From: Marinobacter halophilus
Lineage (GTDB): Bacteria > Pseudomonadota > Gammaproteobacteria > Pseudomonadales > Oleiphilaceae
Assembly (NCBI RefSeq): GCF_003007685.1
Contig: NZ_PXNN01000011.1
Coordinates: forward strand, 1 to 64,000
Reading direction: 5' to 3'
Length of the DNA: 64,000 bases
Shown: one piece after another, positions 1-9,150 of the stretch
How positions within the stretch are numbered: position 1 is the stretch's first letter
Layout of the letters: every line of letters begins with the position of its first letter
Position numbers and translations under genes: made by a program
Notes under the pieces: model-generated
Told to the model about the DNA's origin: nothing
Databases searched by the model: none
Seen by the model: the letters and a program-made list of their open reading frames with translations, nothing else

Positions 1-217
1 CGCAGACGGCTCAAACTTTTTCCGGCAGCTGTAACAACTGGGCTTAAACATGTCGGGTTCCAGCAAGATTACTTTTGAGGTTTTCGGGAAGAATACCAAA
101 TTACCGCCGGGCGCGCGGAACGATGATAACGAAAGCGCTGCAGTGCGACTTAAAAATAATCATCCATAATGATGAGTAAGTCGTAACACTACCTCCTGTT
201 TCGTAGGTAAAAAAATC

Positions 218-1042
218 ATGAAAAAAATAGTCCTTCAAGCCGTCACATTTATTGGTGCTGCTTCATGTTTTGGATCGGTAAATGCGACGGAGGCGAGAAC
301 CCCTCTCGTTCCGCTTCCTTCTATCGACGATTTTACGAATGGCGATGGCTGGGGCGTTGGGCTTGGGCTGGGCGTTGAATACGAGACTGCTTATGAGGGT
401 TCGGACGAATTCGATTTTGAGATCGACCCGGCTGGGGGTGTTCAGTGGCGAACTGGTGACCACCTTTTTTTCTGGGCAGGTGAGGCAATTGGGTGGCGCA
501 CATTGGCCAAGGACACCTGGTTGTTTCAAGCCTCTGTAGGCTACGAAGAAGGCCGTGAAGAAGGTGATTCAAAAGATGGCAGACTGGATGGGTTAGGCGA
601 ATCGAGTTCTGGGGTGACATTGCTGTTGGAAGTGCGTCATGCCCTTGCAGAAGATTGGCGTTACTTTTTGGATGGCCGTGTATTAACAGGAGAAATCGGT
701 ACGCTGGGGATTTTCGGCGCAGGAACATGTTTGGGTTGCCAACCTAACGGCACTGGCTGGGAAGTTGGCGCTGTTGTCACTTTCCACGATGGTAAGTTAG
801 CCAACCGGGACTTTGGTGTGACCACACGGCAATCCATAGATTCAGGTCTTCCAGAAACCGATGTTGATAGCGGGTATAGATCCTTTGGTGTCGATATTAA
901 CTATCGAAATTACTTGAACAAAAACTGGCAGATCTTCGGTGAGGCTCTTTACGAAGTCTATGGGAGTGACGTTTCAGATAGCCCCATATCTCGGAATAAT
1001 TATGAAGCGGAGATCGGTGTTGGCTTCATTTATGTTTTTTGA
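218..1042 (+). CDS. MipA/OmpV-family outer membrane protein
   Basis: The 274-residue product starts with a typical signal peptide (about residues 1-23, cleavage near VNA-TEA). It then shows alternating aromatic and polar strands and ends in a terminal phenylalanine (IYVF), as expected for a small outer-membrane beta-barrel. The composition and the start of the mature part (PLPSIDDF..GWGVGLGLGVEYE) fit the MipA/OmpV family, whose E. coli member scaffolds murein synthesis enzymes; many homologues are of unknown role. The ATG at 218 follows a GTAGGT-like ribosome site. Base composition is somewhat AT-richer than the following metabolic genes. It stands alone; the next gene is convergent on the minus strand. 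The 217 bases before it hold no supported gene. Family call is fairly sure, role is not. Confidence 0.7.
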   Translation: MKKIVLQAVTFIGAASCFGSVNATEARTPLVPLPSIDDFTNGDGWGVGLGLGVEYETAYEGSDEFDFEIDPAGGVQWRTGDHLFFWAGEAIGWRTLAKDTWLFQASVGYEEGREEGDSKDGRLDGLGESSSGVTLLLEVRHALAEDWRYFLDGRVLTGEIGTLGIFGAGTCLGCQPNGTGWEVGAVVTFHDGKLANRDFGVTTRQSIDSGLPETDVDSGYRSFGVDINYRNYLNKNWQIFGEALYEVYGSDVSDSPISRNNYEAEIGVGFIYVF

Positions 1043-1082
1043 TGCCGCGTTATGCTGAAGAACGTAAAGCCGCAGGGTTTTC

Positions 1083-2270
1083 TTAAACCCGTTCGTTGAT
1101 CTGCCAATCATTGTCGGTGATGGCTACACCACCCTTGGCAGTGACCTGCACTGTATCACTGAGGCCAATACCCCACTCCCCTGGCAGGCGCAGACACAGG
1201 GGCAGGTGGAAAACCATGTTTTCCTCAAAGCGGCGGGTGAGACCGCGGGCGATATAGCCGGTGCCTTCAACCCAACTGGGCGGGAACTGCGCACCTACCG
1301 AGTAGCCGAATACGCCAGAGAAAAATACCCGATCCGCATAGGGTGCCAGGGCCGCTTCGGCAGCCCGCGCGGCATCATCAAAGGTATTACCCGGGCACAT
1401 AGTTTCTTTCAGGGCGGAATAGAGGCGTTGGCACACTTCCGCGACCTGGTGCATCTGAGCCGTGGCTCTGCCCGCGACGGCGGTGCGCATCATCGGCGCG
1501 GTATAGCGCTGATAAGCTGAACCAAATTCCAGGAAAACCGGATCCCCTGCTTCAATAACGGTGCGTTTATGATTGACGTGTATCACGCTGCTGCGCTGAC
1601 CGCAGGTCACGATCGGCTGCAGGCTCATGAACTCGCTGCCCGCCGCCAGCAGGGCCCTTGCACCCTCGGCAGCCACCTCATTGTCGGTGATGCCGGGCTC
1701 TATGATAGCTTCGGCAGCTCGTAGCCCTATTGCGGTGATGCGTGCGCTCTCGCGCAGGCAGTTCAGCTCGGCGCCGCTCTTGACCAGACGCTGACTGTCC
1801 AGCAATGCGCCGCCATCATCGTGAAAGCGTGCTTTGCCCAAGCGATTTAACAGGGGTTGAATGATGGCGTAGCGCAAACCGGCAGAATACACATCCAGGC
1901 CTATGTGCTGGCAGGGTGACAGTAAGACCAGCAAAGGCTCGATGACTTCACTGATATCTTCCCAGCGGTAACCAATGATTTCGTCCACCCTTGCGGTAAC
2001 AACAGCCGGGCCGGTCTCAATCGACGGTACCTGCAGGACGACACGTTCCGTCGTGACCAGCAGCGCGGTATGCACGGAAACCTCAAAGGTGTGATAGCCA
2101 GTCAGGTAGAAAATATCGGCAGGGTCGGTCAACAGCAGGGCATCACGGCCGGCTTCAGTCATCAGGGCCCGGGTACGTGCCAAACGGAGACGTAATTCAT
2201 CTGCCGGGAAGGGCAGCTCGCTGCCTTCCAGGGTGTTGGCTAAAACTTGGCGGTAAGCGCGGAAATCCAT
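1083..2270 (-). CDS. M24-fold (Xaa-Pro peptidase-like) hydrolase, possibly ectoine hydrolase-like
   Basis: The 395-residue protein has the two-part creatinase/aminopeptidase P layout: an N-terminal domain (about 1-165) and a pita-bread M24 domain (about 170-395). The start chosen is ATG 2270, which has GGAG about 6 bases ahead; the in-frame upstream codons lack such a site. The metal ligands of M24 peptidases are not kept: the first Asp is Glu in FLEFG, the second is Ala in YTAPMMRT, and the two glutamate positions read VFHLPL and GLSDTVQVT. M24 proteins lacking metal ligands include the ectoine hydrolase DoeA/EutD group, so that role is possible, but no ectoine genes lie nearby. An inactive or different amidohydrolase cannot be excluded. 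Confidence 0.6.
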   Translation of the reverse strand: MDFRAYRQVLANTLEGSELPFPADELRLRLARTRALMTEAGRDALLLTDPADIFYLTGYHTFEVSVHTALLVTTERVVLQVPSIETGPAVVTARVDEIIGYRWEDISEVIEPLLVLLSPCQHIGLDVYSAGLRYAIIQPLLNRLGKARFHDDGGALLDSQRLVKSGAELNCLRESARITAIGLRAAEAIIEPGITDNEVAAEGARALLAAGSEFMSLQPIVTCGQRSSVIHVNHKRTVIEAGDPVFLEFGSAYQRYTAPMMRTAVAGRATAQMHQVAEVCQRLYSALKETMCPGNTFDDAARAAEAALAPYADRVFFSGVFGYSVGAQFPPSWVEGTGYIARGLTRRFEENMVFHLPLCLRLPGEWGIGLSDTVQVTAKGGVAITDNDWQINERV

Positions 2271-2418
2271 CGTAATCTCCAGAATCAATAAGGGACTACC
2301 TGAGTGTAGGCACAAAACTCTCTGCCCCTGAACTTAATGCAGCCCCAGCTCACTGCTCTGCCATTCCGAATGCGTTAGTATTGGAACAATCTACCCGCGA
2401 CCCACAACAAGGAATGGG

Positions 2419-2946
2419 ATGAGTAAATCTGGCATCATCAGACCCGAAACCCGATACATCCTTTACTTCGTTGTTTTCTGGGTTGTGTTGCTCGGCGCTG
2501 CGACGTATTTACTCGGGAGTTGGGACTCCCGAACAAAGAACCCTAACCAGCAACTGGTCAGTCACACCCGCGGCAGCGTCACTGAAATTGAACTACAGGC
2601 CAATCGCCAGGGCCATTATTTGGCAAACGGCACCATCAACAACCAGAACGTCACCTTCATCCTGGATACCGGCGCCACAACCGTGTCAGTCTCAGAAACT
2701 CTCGCCCAAAGAGCAGGCCTTAAACGGGGCCAGCCCGGCCGTGCACTTACCGCGGCTGGCACAGTAAACGTGTGGAGCACGACGATTCAGGAACTCCGCC
2801 TGGGCGATATCACGTTCAATAATGTGCACGGCACCATCAACCCCGCCATGGACCCCGACATGGTGTTGCTGGGAATGAGCGTGCTAGGACAGCTTAACTT
2901 CTCCCAGCAATCGGGCGTTTTAACCCTGAGCCAGGATAATCGTTGA
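2419..2946 (+). CDS. Membrane-anchored retropepsin-like aspartic protease (TIGR02281 type)
   Basis: The 175-residue product has one N-terminal transmembrane segment (about residues 14-32) followed by a clan AA aspartic protease domain. The active-site motif FILDTGATTVSVS is present near residue 79-91, and LLGMSVLGQL near the C terminus matches the second conserved loop of the family. Such single-domain retropepsin-like proteins act as dimers and are common, poorly studied membrane proteins in proteobacteria. The ATG at 2419 is preceded by AAGGAATGGG. The gene diverges from the M24 hydrolase gene across about 150 bases and converges with the toxin-antitoxin pair. Confidence 0.75.
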   Translation: MSKSGIIRPETRYILYFVVFWVVLLGAATYLLGSWDSRTKNPNQQLVSHTRGSVTEIELQANRQGHYLANGTINNQNVTFILDTGATTVSVSETLAQRAGLKRGQPGRALTAAGTVNVWSTTIQELRLGDITFNNVHGTINPAMDPDMVLLGMSVLGQLNFSQQSGVLTLSQDNR

Positions 2947-2964
2947 GAGGGGTGAGGCCTCCCC

Positions 2965-3276
2965 TCAAGCCGCACGAGGAGAGCCATTATCCTCCCCGGC
3001 CTGCAACGTCCAAGTCATCCCCAAAGCCCGCCCTGCTTTAACAAGCGTTGTGATGGTTACACCGGTATCCTTCTCATCAAGAAGGCGGTTAACCACCGTC
3101 CTGCTAGTATGCATTTTCTGGGCAAGCTGGGACTTGTTTACGCCTGTGTTTCCCATTGCCCGCTGAATCTGCCAAACGATTACCCGCTTCAGCGCCTCAG
3201 CTTCTACCTGCTCAAGCGTGCCATCGGTTTCGAGCAGATCATCGAGAGAGCTGCCAACGTGTTTATGCTGTGTCAT
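2965..3276 (-). CDS. XRE-family antitoxin (HigA-like)
   Basis: The 103-residue protein has a helix-turn-helix domain in its C-terminal half (NKSQLAQKMHTSRTVVNRLL), followed by VTITTLVKAGRALG, the usual end of this antitoxin class. The ATG at 3276 is used because the longer reading upstream would run through the toxin gene in another frame. It lies 14 bases after the toxin gene on the same strand, the toxin-first order typical of higBA. By family analogy it neutralises the toxin and represses its own promoter. No transfer signs other than the module itself were seen. Confidence 0.75.
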   Translation of the reverse strand: MTQHKHVGSSLDDLLETDGTLEQVEAEALKRVIVWQIQRAMGNTGVNKSQLAQKMHTSRTVVNRLLDEKDTGVTITTLVKAGRALGMTWTLQAGEDNGSPRAA

Positions 3277-3290
3277 TTTCTTGCCCCCAT

Positions 3291-3644
3291 TCAAACAAGG
3301 TTCTTCTTTCGATCTCTCGCCTTCGCTAACTCTTGATCCGGTGTTTTCTGAGTCTTTTTGATAAAGCCGTTCAGCAAAACCATGTTGCCGCGAAACATCG
3401 TGAATATGACTCGTGCAATCCGACTGTTTGAGAGATCGCTGCGGACCTCCCACAAGTCTGAGTTCGCTTTCCCGGAGAAGCCCCTTACCAAGGGCATACC
3501 TAGCGGCCACCCATATTCCACCGTTTTCAGATCAGTTCCGATCACTGAACGATCCTCTTTATCAAGCTTCAGCAACCATTCTTTGACCGGCTCTCGACCA
3601 CTGTCACTTCTGTAAAATACGACATTTACTGTTTTCCTTGTCAT
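3291..3644 (-). CDS. HigB/Gp49-like toxin of a type II toxin-antitoxin pair
   Basis: The 117-residue product matches the RelE/HigB Gp49-like fold (PF05973 type): FYRSDSGREPVKEWL at the start, then LWEVRSDLSNSRIARVIFT, then VLLNGFIKKTQKTP and the closing A-R-D-R-K-K. Family members are ribosome-dependent mRNA endonucleases. ATG 3644 has AAGGGG about 5 bases upstream, which decides the start against a longer reading from 3728. It is the first gene of a two-gene operon with the antitoxin gene. Confidence 0.8.
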   Translation of the reverse strand: MTRKTVNVVFYRSDSGREPVKEWLLKLDKEDRSVIGTDLKTVEYGWPLGMPLVRGFSGKANSDLWEVRSDLSNSRIARVIFTMFRGNMVLLNGFIKKTQKTPDQELAKARDRKKNLV

Positions 3645-3757
3645 ACAACCCCTTCCTTGGCAAAAGCCAGTGTACCTAAATAGGTTCTTCCATGCCAACC
3701 TTCCACACCTCATTTCCGCTACTATCAAGGTAAGTCGGTGCTGGAGACACAGCCGCT

Positions 3758-5242
3758 ATGGGACTGTCGATAGATCAATCGGAATTTACAGCGGGGGACT
3801 TTGACCGTTTTGCTGCCAAGGTGCGAACGGACCTTACCGCACTCACCCGCCTGCTAAACCGGCCCGGCTTTGGTGAGGGAGAACCTTCCATTGGTGCCGA
3901 GGTCGAGTTCTACATCGTCAACCCGGACCTGCGTGTTCAGCCGATCAACACAGAACTAGCCGCCAGCGTTCAGGATCCACAACTGACGGTTGAGCTCAAC
4001 CGATTCAATCTTGAATACAACCTCAGCCCCCAGGCCTTCAAGGGCGCCCCCTTTGCCAGAACCGAGCAGGAACTGCTCGCGGCCATGAAGCGAATCAACC
4101 GGCACGCCGCCCCATTGAATGGCGAACTGGTCCCCATCGGCATTCTACCCACGTTGCGCCAGTCCGATATGGGCGCGAAAGTGATGACAGACGAACCCCG
4201 CTACCATGCGCTATCCAACGCCTTGATCCAGCAACGGGGCGAGCCCTTCAGCATCCATATCGGTGGCAACGACGTCATCGACCTGGAAGCGGACGACGTC
4301 ACCATGGAAGGGGCGACCACCTCGTTCCAACTGCACTGGCGCGTTCCGGCCCACCGCTTTGCCGACTATTTCAACGCCGTGCAGCTGGTGACGCCCATTG
4401 CGCTGGCGCTGGCCAGCAATTCGCCCAGCCTGTTCGGCCACCACCTCTGGGACGAAACCCGTATCGCCCTGTTCAAACAATCCGTCGACAGCCGCTCGCC
4501 CAACCACAGGACCTGGAAACACCCGCCACGGGTTTATTACGGCAACGGCTGGGCACGCAGCGCCTGGGAGCTATTTGCGGCTTCGGCCTCCTTGTATCCC
4601 CCCATCCTGCCATTGATGTCGGAAGAAGATCCAATGGCGGTTATTGACCGGGGAGAGGTACCGGAGCTGACCGAACTGCGACTGCACCATGGCACGACCT
4701 GGCCCTGGAACCGGGCCATTTTTGATCACACAGACGGCGGCCATCTGCGCATCGAAATTCGTTCCATGCCGGCCGGACCAACGGCCGTGGATATGTGCGC
4801 GAACGGGCTGTTCGTGATCGGAGCGGCATTGGCGGTACTCGAGGATATCCGTCACCTGACGTCGATACTTCCCTTTCATTACACCGAACACAATTTCTAT
4901 CGTGCCGCCAAATACGGCATCGGTGCAGACATCATCTGGCCCCACAAAGACCAGGTGCAGTTACAGGATACGCCCCTGTTGAACGTTGCCCGTGACCTGC
5001 TGCCGCGCGCCCGGGAAGCCTTGCAACGAACCGCGGTGGACGAGGCGGAGATCCACCGTCTGCTCGGAATCATCGAAGGCCGCATTCAAACCAGGATGAC
5101 GGGCGCCCGATGGCAGCGCCAGATCACCGAGTCTTTTTTCAGGACCCAGACTCCCGACGAGGCGTTCAAGAGTATGCTGTCTCTTTACATGAGCCATCAG
5201 AAGACAAACACACCCCTGCACGAATGGACCTTGTCACCATGA
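3758..5242 (+). CDS. Glutamate-cysteine ligase family (GCS2-like) carboxylate-amine ligase
   Basis: The 494-residue protein carries the GCS2-type signature IGAEVEFYIV near residue 45-54, a conserved glutamate pair for ATP/metal binding, and LEYNLSP and HLRIEIRSMPAGPT further on. These place it among the ATP-dependent ligases that join an amine to a glutamate carboxylate. It is not a canonical GshA by length or motif. Its stop codon overlaps the start of the next gene (ATGA), so the two are translated together. That partner is an M14-type deacylase, which suggests a make-and-break or modification pair acting on a glutamyl or acyl-amino-acid compound; the substrate cannot be read from sequence. 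Confidence 0.7.
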   Translation: MGLSIDQSEFTAGDFDRFAAKVRTDLTALTRLLNRPGFGEGEPSIGAEVEFYIVNPDLRVQPINTELAASVQDPQLTVELNRFNLEYNLSPQAFKGAPFARTEQELLAAMKRINRHAAPLNGELVPIGILPTLRQSDMGAKVMTDEPRYHALSNALIQQRGEPFSIHIGGNDVIDLEADDVTMEGATTSFQLHWRVPAHRFADYFNAVQLVTPIALALASNSPSLFGHHLWDETRIALFKQSVDSRSPNHRTWKHPPRVYYGNGWARSAWELFAASASLYPPILPLMSEEDPMAVIDRGEVPELTELRLHHGTTWPWNRAIFDHTDGGHLRIEIRSMPAGPTAVDMCANGLFVIGAALAVLEDIRHLTSILPFHYTEHNFYRAAKYGIGADIIWPHKDQVQLQDTPLLNVARDLLPRAREALQRTAVDEAEIHRLLGIIEGRIQTRMTGARWQRQITESFFRTQTPDEAFKSMLSLYMSHQKTNTPLHEWTLSP

Positions 5243-6279
5243 GCCGCTCGAACACCCTGGATTATCTCAACAACCCCTCACCCCAGACCCTGGGCCGCTC
5301 GCCCCTGGAGTGGCTGAACCGGCTGCAGCGGCCCACGGTGGTTCGCGTTGCTGGCCGCGACCCTTCCAGAACACGGGCCATGGCAACGCTGCTCCACGGC
5401 AACGAACCCTCAGGGCTGTTCGCGATTCACCGATGGCTACTGGAGCAGCACACCCCGGAGGTCAACCTGCTGTTCCTTCTGGGCGGCGTCCGCCCCGCGA
5501 AAACACCGCCGGTATTGTCGCTGCGCCAAGTGCCAGACGCACGTGACCTGAACCGGTGCTTCAAAGAACCGTTTGAAGGAGAGGAAGGCGCCATTGCCAA
5601 GGCCATGCTGGCCGAGCTTCAGACAGCAAACCCCGAGTGCCTGCTGGACGTGCACAACACCTCGGGCACCGGCCCTGCCTTCGCTGTGACCATCACCAAC
5701 GACGCTGCCCATCAAGCGCTGGCGTCGCTCTTTACCGACCGGCTGATCATGACGGATCTTCGCCTGGGTGCACTGATGGAATATTCCGAGCAGGAGGTGC
5801 CCACCGTGACCATCGAGTGTGGCGGGGCTCAGGATGATCACGCGCACCAACTGGCGTACGAAGGGCTTGCTCGGTATGCCTCACAATCTGACGTGCTATC
5901 GCTGGAGAAAGCGGAATGGAACGTTGCTGTACTGCGCAATCCGATTCGGGTGGAGTTGGCACCCGATGCGACGATCGAGTACCGGTTAACGCCCAGCGGG
6001 CAGGCAGACCTCACGTTTCCGCCCGACATCGAACACCGCAATTTCGGGATTGTGTCGCCGGATGAGCCTATCGGATGGGTTGGGCCAAAAGGCCTGAACG
6101 TGCTCACTGCGATCAGCCACAACCGCGCCGAGAACATGGAACAGGTGCTTCAAATCAAGGATGGGCGAATCTATCCTGCCCAGGCCATCAAGACCTTCAT
6201 GATCACCACCAACCCGGTGATTGCGAAGAGCGATTGCCTGTTCTATGCGGTCAAAGCCTCGGGCGATCCTATTTTTTAG
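5239..6279 (+). CDS. Succinylglutamate desuccinylase/aspartoacylase family zinc hydrolase (M14)
   Basis: The 346-residue product shows the zinc-binding HGNEPSG motif (about residues 53-59), the second zinc histidine in LLDVHNTSG, and a catalytic glutamate in VTIECGG. These match the AstE/aspartoacylase family, which cleaves N-acyl groups from amino acids. The start at ATG 5239 overlaps the stop of the upstream ligase gene by four bases; an ATG at 5224 is possible but the overlap is the usual coupling form. There are no arginine-catabolism (ast) genes nearby, so it is not an obvious AstE. The gene converges on the gamma-glutamylcyclotransferase gene. Confidence 0.75.
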   Translation: MSRSNTLDYLNNPSPQTLGRSPLEWLNRLQRPTVVRVAGRDPSRTRAMATLLHGNEPSGLFAIHRWLLEQHTPEVNLLFLLGGVRPAKTPPVLSLRQVPDARDLNRCFKEPFEGEEGAIAKAMLAELQTANPECLLDVHNTSGTGPAFAVTITNDAAHQALASLFTDRLIMTDLRLGALMEYSEQEVPTVTIECGGAQDDHAHQLAYEGLARYASQSDVLSLEKAEWNVAVLRNPIRVELAPDATIEYRLTPSGQADLTFPPDIEHRNFGIVSPDEPIGWVGPKGLNVLTAISHNRAENMEQVLQIKDGRIYPAQAIKTFMITTNPVIAKSDCLFYAVKASGDPIF

Positions 6280-6296
6280 ACCATAGCGAGCCGCTT

Positions 6297-6791
6297 TTAA
6301 TCGTAGATGGCCCGCTCTCTGGCATTTCGTTTTCGATCAGGGTCTTCCTGGCTTCGCGTGGCTGCAATGGCATCGAGGTAGTCAGCGGGAACGCCCGTTT
6401 CTTTGGCACCAACGATGACGTGATTCAAATACCAGGAGTGAGGCAGCAAAGATGGATCAGTTGACGTTGCACAGTAGGTGAAAGCGTCGAGGGAATTGCC
6501 GAGAGCATCCGCAACCGTGACCTGCTTTTCATCGTAACCGAAGCCCAAGCCCTCAGCCCTGTCCAGCGGGCCTTTCTCGCTGCGTGGTATCTCAAACACT
6601 GCGCCAATAACGAAGTCCTCCGGATTTCCGGTAAACAGCGCGTCGCATTTTGCGGATTGGTCTTTCCTGCTCCACTTATGAAACCGAAGGGCATGCTCAA
6701 CAAGCGTGAACATACCGATTCGCTCCGCGTTTGGAACCCTCGTTCTTAATCGGAGGAGTGACATATTCGATCCGTAGGCAAAGTACTTCAT
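6297..6791 (-). CDS. Gamma-glutamylcyclotransferase family protein
   Basis: The 164-residue protein begins MKYFAYGSNMS, the diagnostic YGSN substrate-binding loop, and has the catalytic glutamate in LDRAEGLGFGY. Family members release 5-oxoproline from gamma-glutamyl amines or amino acids. The neighbouring GCS2-like ligase (3758-5242) would make the kind of bond this enzyme breaks, so a shared gamma-glutamyl pathway is an attractive but untested idea. The genes are convergent, not in one operon. Confidence 0.8.
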   Translation of the reverse strand: MKYFAYGSNMSLLRLRTRVPNAERIGMFTLVEHALRFHKWSRKDQSAKCDALFTGNPEDFVIGAVFEIPRSEKGPLDRAEGLGFGYDEKQVTVADALGNSLDAFTYCATSTDPSLLPHSWYLNHVIVGAKETGVPADYLDAIAATRSQEDPDRKRNARERAIYD

Positions 6792-6956
6792 GCTGCCTCC
6801 GAGTCTGCACTGTTTACTCTGGGACCGGGAGTCATAATCTTAGCAAAACCAGACAAGTCATGTTTCCAAGCTCACCATGAACTTATTACTGCCGGTCCAG
6901 AAAATAAATCTGTCCCGGTTTTCTATGTTGGGTCGAAAATAGATCCATGAGGATTC

Positions 6957-7025
6957 GCTATAATGCCGCGCTCTGCGGCAATTGCAGCGCAGCGTAAAAT
7001 TGTCCGACAACAGCGCCTTGACACG
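6957..7025 (-). other. attC-like recombination site (degenerate) downstream of the ABC-3C genes
   Basis: Read on the minus strand, this stretch has CAAGGCGCTG at its left and CCGCAGAGCGCGGC at its right with an AATT-rich spacer between, an imperfect stem-loop like integron attC sites of marine gammaproteobacteria. A second copy at 11667-11739 is about 80% identical over some 60 bases and has the same orientation. The right core here reads ATTATAG rather than the GTTRRRY of a functional site, so it may be decayed. It lies some 130 bases past the stop of the DUF3732 gene, the expected place for a cassette attC. No integrase gene is in view. Confidence 0.5.
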
Positions 7026-7152
7026 CTCTCCGCACCATCTAAAAACCTCCATGCGTCCACTGAGATACACAACCTGCCGACGAAGTCCTAACACTTAATG
7101 ATTTATCACACCTCACCATACGCCTTATGAGAACAAAAGAACCCGGCATGTT

Positions 7153-9150
7153 CTATACATCGGTATACCATTCTGTCGGTATGAGTTTTCTCCCCTCCCG
7201 CCATTCATCGACTTCATGAACATTGTCAATGTCTCCATATATGGCCTTATCCGCATGATCAAGAACTATAAACTGCCAAGAAGCATCGGGTTTTGAGAAA
7301 GTTTCTGACAAGGTTTTAAATATCTTCTTAACTGCGTAAAAGTCTTCATCCTCGTAATTCTTGAAGTCATCTTCCTTCTCTCCGCCCTCAACCGGCGCAA
7401 CCTTGGGAAAGTAAACCTGACTTGGCTGATCGAAAATGACAAAGCTAGGGACACTTGAGCCGGGCAAGTTGGCAAAAAACTCCTGAAATGCGCACATAGC
7501 TGCTATATGAAAGGAAACCCAATTCGAAGCGCTACCAACTTCAGCAAGAAAGTGCCACTCACCTTCGTTCCCCCGTACTTTTATCGCCAGCTCCTCGATG
7601 TCAAATTTCGGTCTGGATTGCCTGTATTTTTCTTCGACGTCAAGGTGCTGAAGGTAGGAAAGCATAAGCTCTGCAATTTTATCGGTCGCGGCTTCTGCCC
7701 TTCTTAAAATAGCTGCTTCATCTACCAGCGGTTTCAATTGATCATATTCGTCCTGTAGCTCCTGAACTTGGTTTTCTAGGTGGCCGCCTTCAATGAGCTT
7801 TTCGAACCGCTCCAGCGAGGAACGGAAATGACCGAGAAAGATAAACATCTCTTTGTTTCTATAAAAGCTGTGCCGAGCCTGCTCGTCTTTCTGTATAAGC
7901 CGGTCATATCGTTCCTGTAGCGAGTTCCTTTGCTCTAATACGTCCTCCAAGTCTTGCTTAAGTCGCTGTTCTTCCCGGTCAAAAGTAGTGGGAATGACCT
8001 GAAATTTGCTCGCTTCATTTTCATACTCTTCAAGAACGGCTGAAATTTTGTTGATTTCGTTAAGCGCGTTAGGATGACCGGCCTCACCACATACAGGGCA
8101 TATTTCAGTCTGTTCCGCTACATCTGTCAGCCATCTAGAAAGGTGAAGTCGGTCAGCTTTTTTCCTAGCAACCGAACCGTAATCCGTAAAACCGCACTTT
8201 AATCTTTTTACCTCCTCAAGACGGTTCTTTATATGCGCAATATTGGAAGCTAGTTCATCGTCCTGAGCATCAAGCTTAATGAGTTCTTCATTTGATGCCT
8301 GAATCTGGCCTTCGCCGATACGCGGTCTGTCCGGGCTCCGCTCAATCAGTTCCTTACCGAGCCCAAGAAGTCTCTCAGGATCGTCAGATTGAGAAAATTG
8401 AGCTTCGACCAGCCCGTAATCAACCGCTGTCATGAGATGTCCAAATATATTTGACTTCCAATCTTGTGAAATCGCACGCTCTTTCTCAAGCTCCCGCCGC
8501 AATCTATTTAGCTTCCGCTCAAGCACCTGCATTCGCTGTCGAGCCTTCAACACCTCCAGGTTCTCGGCGCCAAGAATAAAAGGAAACCAAGTCCGTAGTT
8601 TTTCGCGGTGTTGATGAGCGTGAGTTTTGTAGAACAGAATATTCTGGTTAGCGACAATATCCTGTGTTTGAAATACAAAGCCCATTAGATCGCGAATGCT
8701 CAGACGAGCTTTAAAACTGTTTTTCGGTGCTTCGTCTGGATCGAGACTGAAATACGGCAGCAGGGCAAGTTCATTCAATGAGTGTTTAACATCCTCAGTC
8801 GAAGCATTTTTATCTTTCAGCACCGGCGGAATCGTGACGTTAGTTCCTTTATGATAGTAAAAGTCATCAGATGGCTTGCTGCCAGTTGGAACTTTCCTCG
8901 CTATAAGTATTTGATCCTGACCAAGTTGGAGTACGACACCATACCAGGATACATAGTCTCTAATTGTGTCAATAGGAATGCTGCATGAACTGGAACCAAG
9001 GCAATAATCAATGATCGGTATTATTGCCGACTTTCCGGTACGCGATGCTCCAGTGATGACATTAACCTTATCAAGCTCAAATTTTACTTCTCTTGGCGGA
9101 AAGGCAGAATTTTTAGGCCAGATAATCAACTTTCTTATCTTCATGTTCAT
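7153..9150 (-). CDS. DUF3732 ATPase: ABC component of an ABC-three-component (ABC-3C) system
   Basis: The 665-residue protein is an SMC/RecN-like ABC ATPase. Walker A is GASRTGKS at residues 34-41. A long coiled coil fills the middle and carries one CPVCG zinc-hook-like motif. Near the C terminus come a signature-like GSASNWVSFHIAA, Walker B with FVIFDQPSQVYFP, and a switch histidine in IVLDHADK. This set, including DQPSQVYFP, is typical of DUF3732 proteins of the ABC-3C conflict systems classified by the Aravind group. The start at ATG 9150 overlaps the upstream gene's stop by one base (TAATG), against a longer reading from 9207. By family, it senses nucleic-acid structure and controls the effector encoded first in the operon. 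Codon use and base composition are AT-rich. Confidence 0.85.
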   Translation of the reverse strand: MNMKIRKLIIWPKNSAFPPREVKFELDKVNVITGASRTGKSAIIPIIDYCLGSSSCSIPIDTIRDYVSWYGVVLQLGQDQILIARKVPTGSKPSDDFYYHKGTNVTIPPVLKDKNASTEDVKHSLNELALLPYFSLDPDEAPKNSFKARLSIRDLMGFVFQTQDIVANQNILFYKTHAHQHREKLRTWFPFILGAENLEVLKARQRMQVLERKLNRLRRELEKERAISQDWKSNIFGHLMTAVDYGLVEAQFSQSDDPERLLGLGKELIERSPDRPRIGEGQIQASNEELIKLDAQDDELASNIAHIKNRLEEVKRLKCGFTDYGSVARKKADRLHLSRWLTDVAEQTEICPVCGEAGHPNALNEINKISAVLEEYENEASKFQVIPTTFDREEQRLKQDLEDVLEQRNSLQERYDRLIQKDEQARHSFYRNKEMFIFLGHFRSSLERFEKLIEGGHLENQVQELQDEYDQLKPLVDEAAILRRAEAATDKIAELMLSYLQHLDVEEKYRQSRPKFDIEELAIKVRGNEGEWHFLAEVGSASNWVSFHIAAMCAFQEFFANLPGSSVPSFVIFDQPSQVYFPKVAPVEGGEKEDDFKNYEDEDFYAVKKIFKTLSETFSKPDASWQFIVLDHADKAIYGDIDNVHEVDEWREGRKLIPTEWYTDV

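Noticed and set aside
2946..3000. Terminator hairpin between the aspartic protease and antitoxin genes
   Set aside because: A GAGGGG/CCCCTC stem exists but without a T run on either strand, so it was not listed as a terminator.
6858..7094. A 78-codon minus-strand frame after the DUF3732 gene
   Set aside because: It runs through the attC-like site and has no supported start; the repeat explains its sequence.
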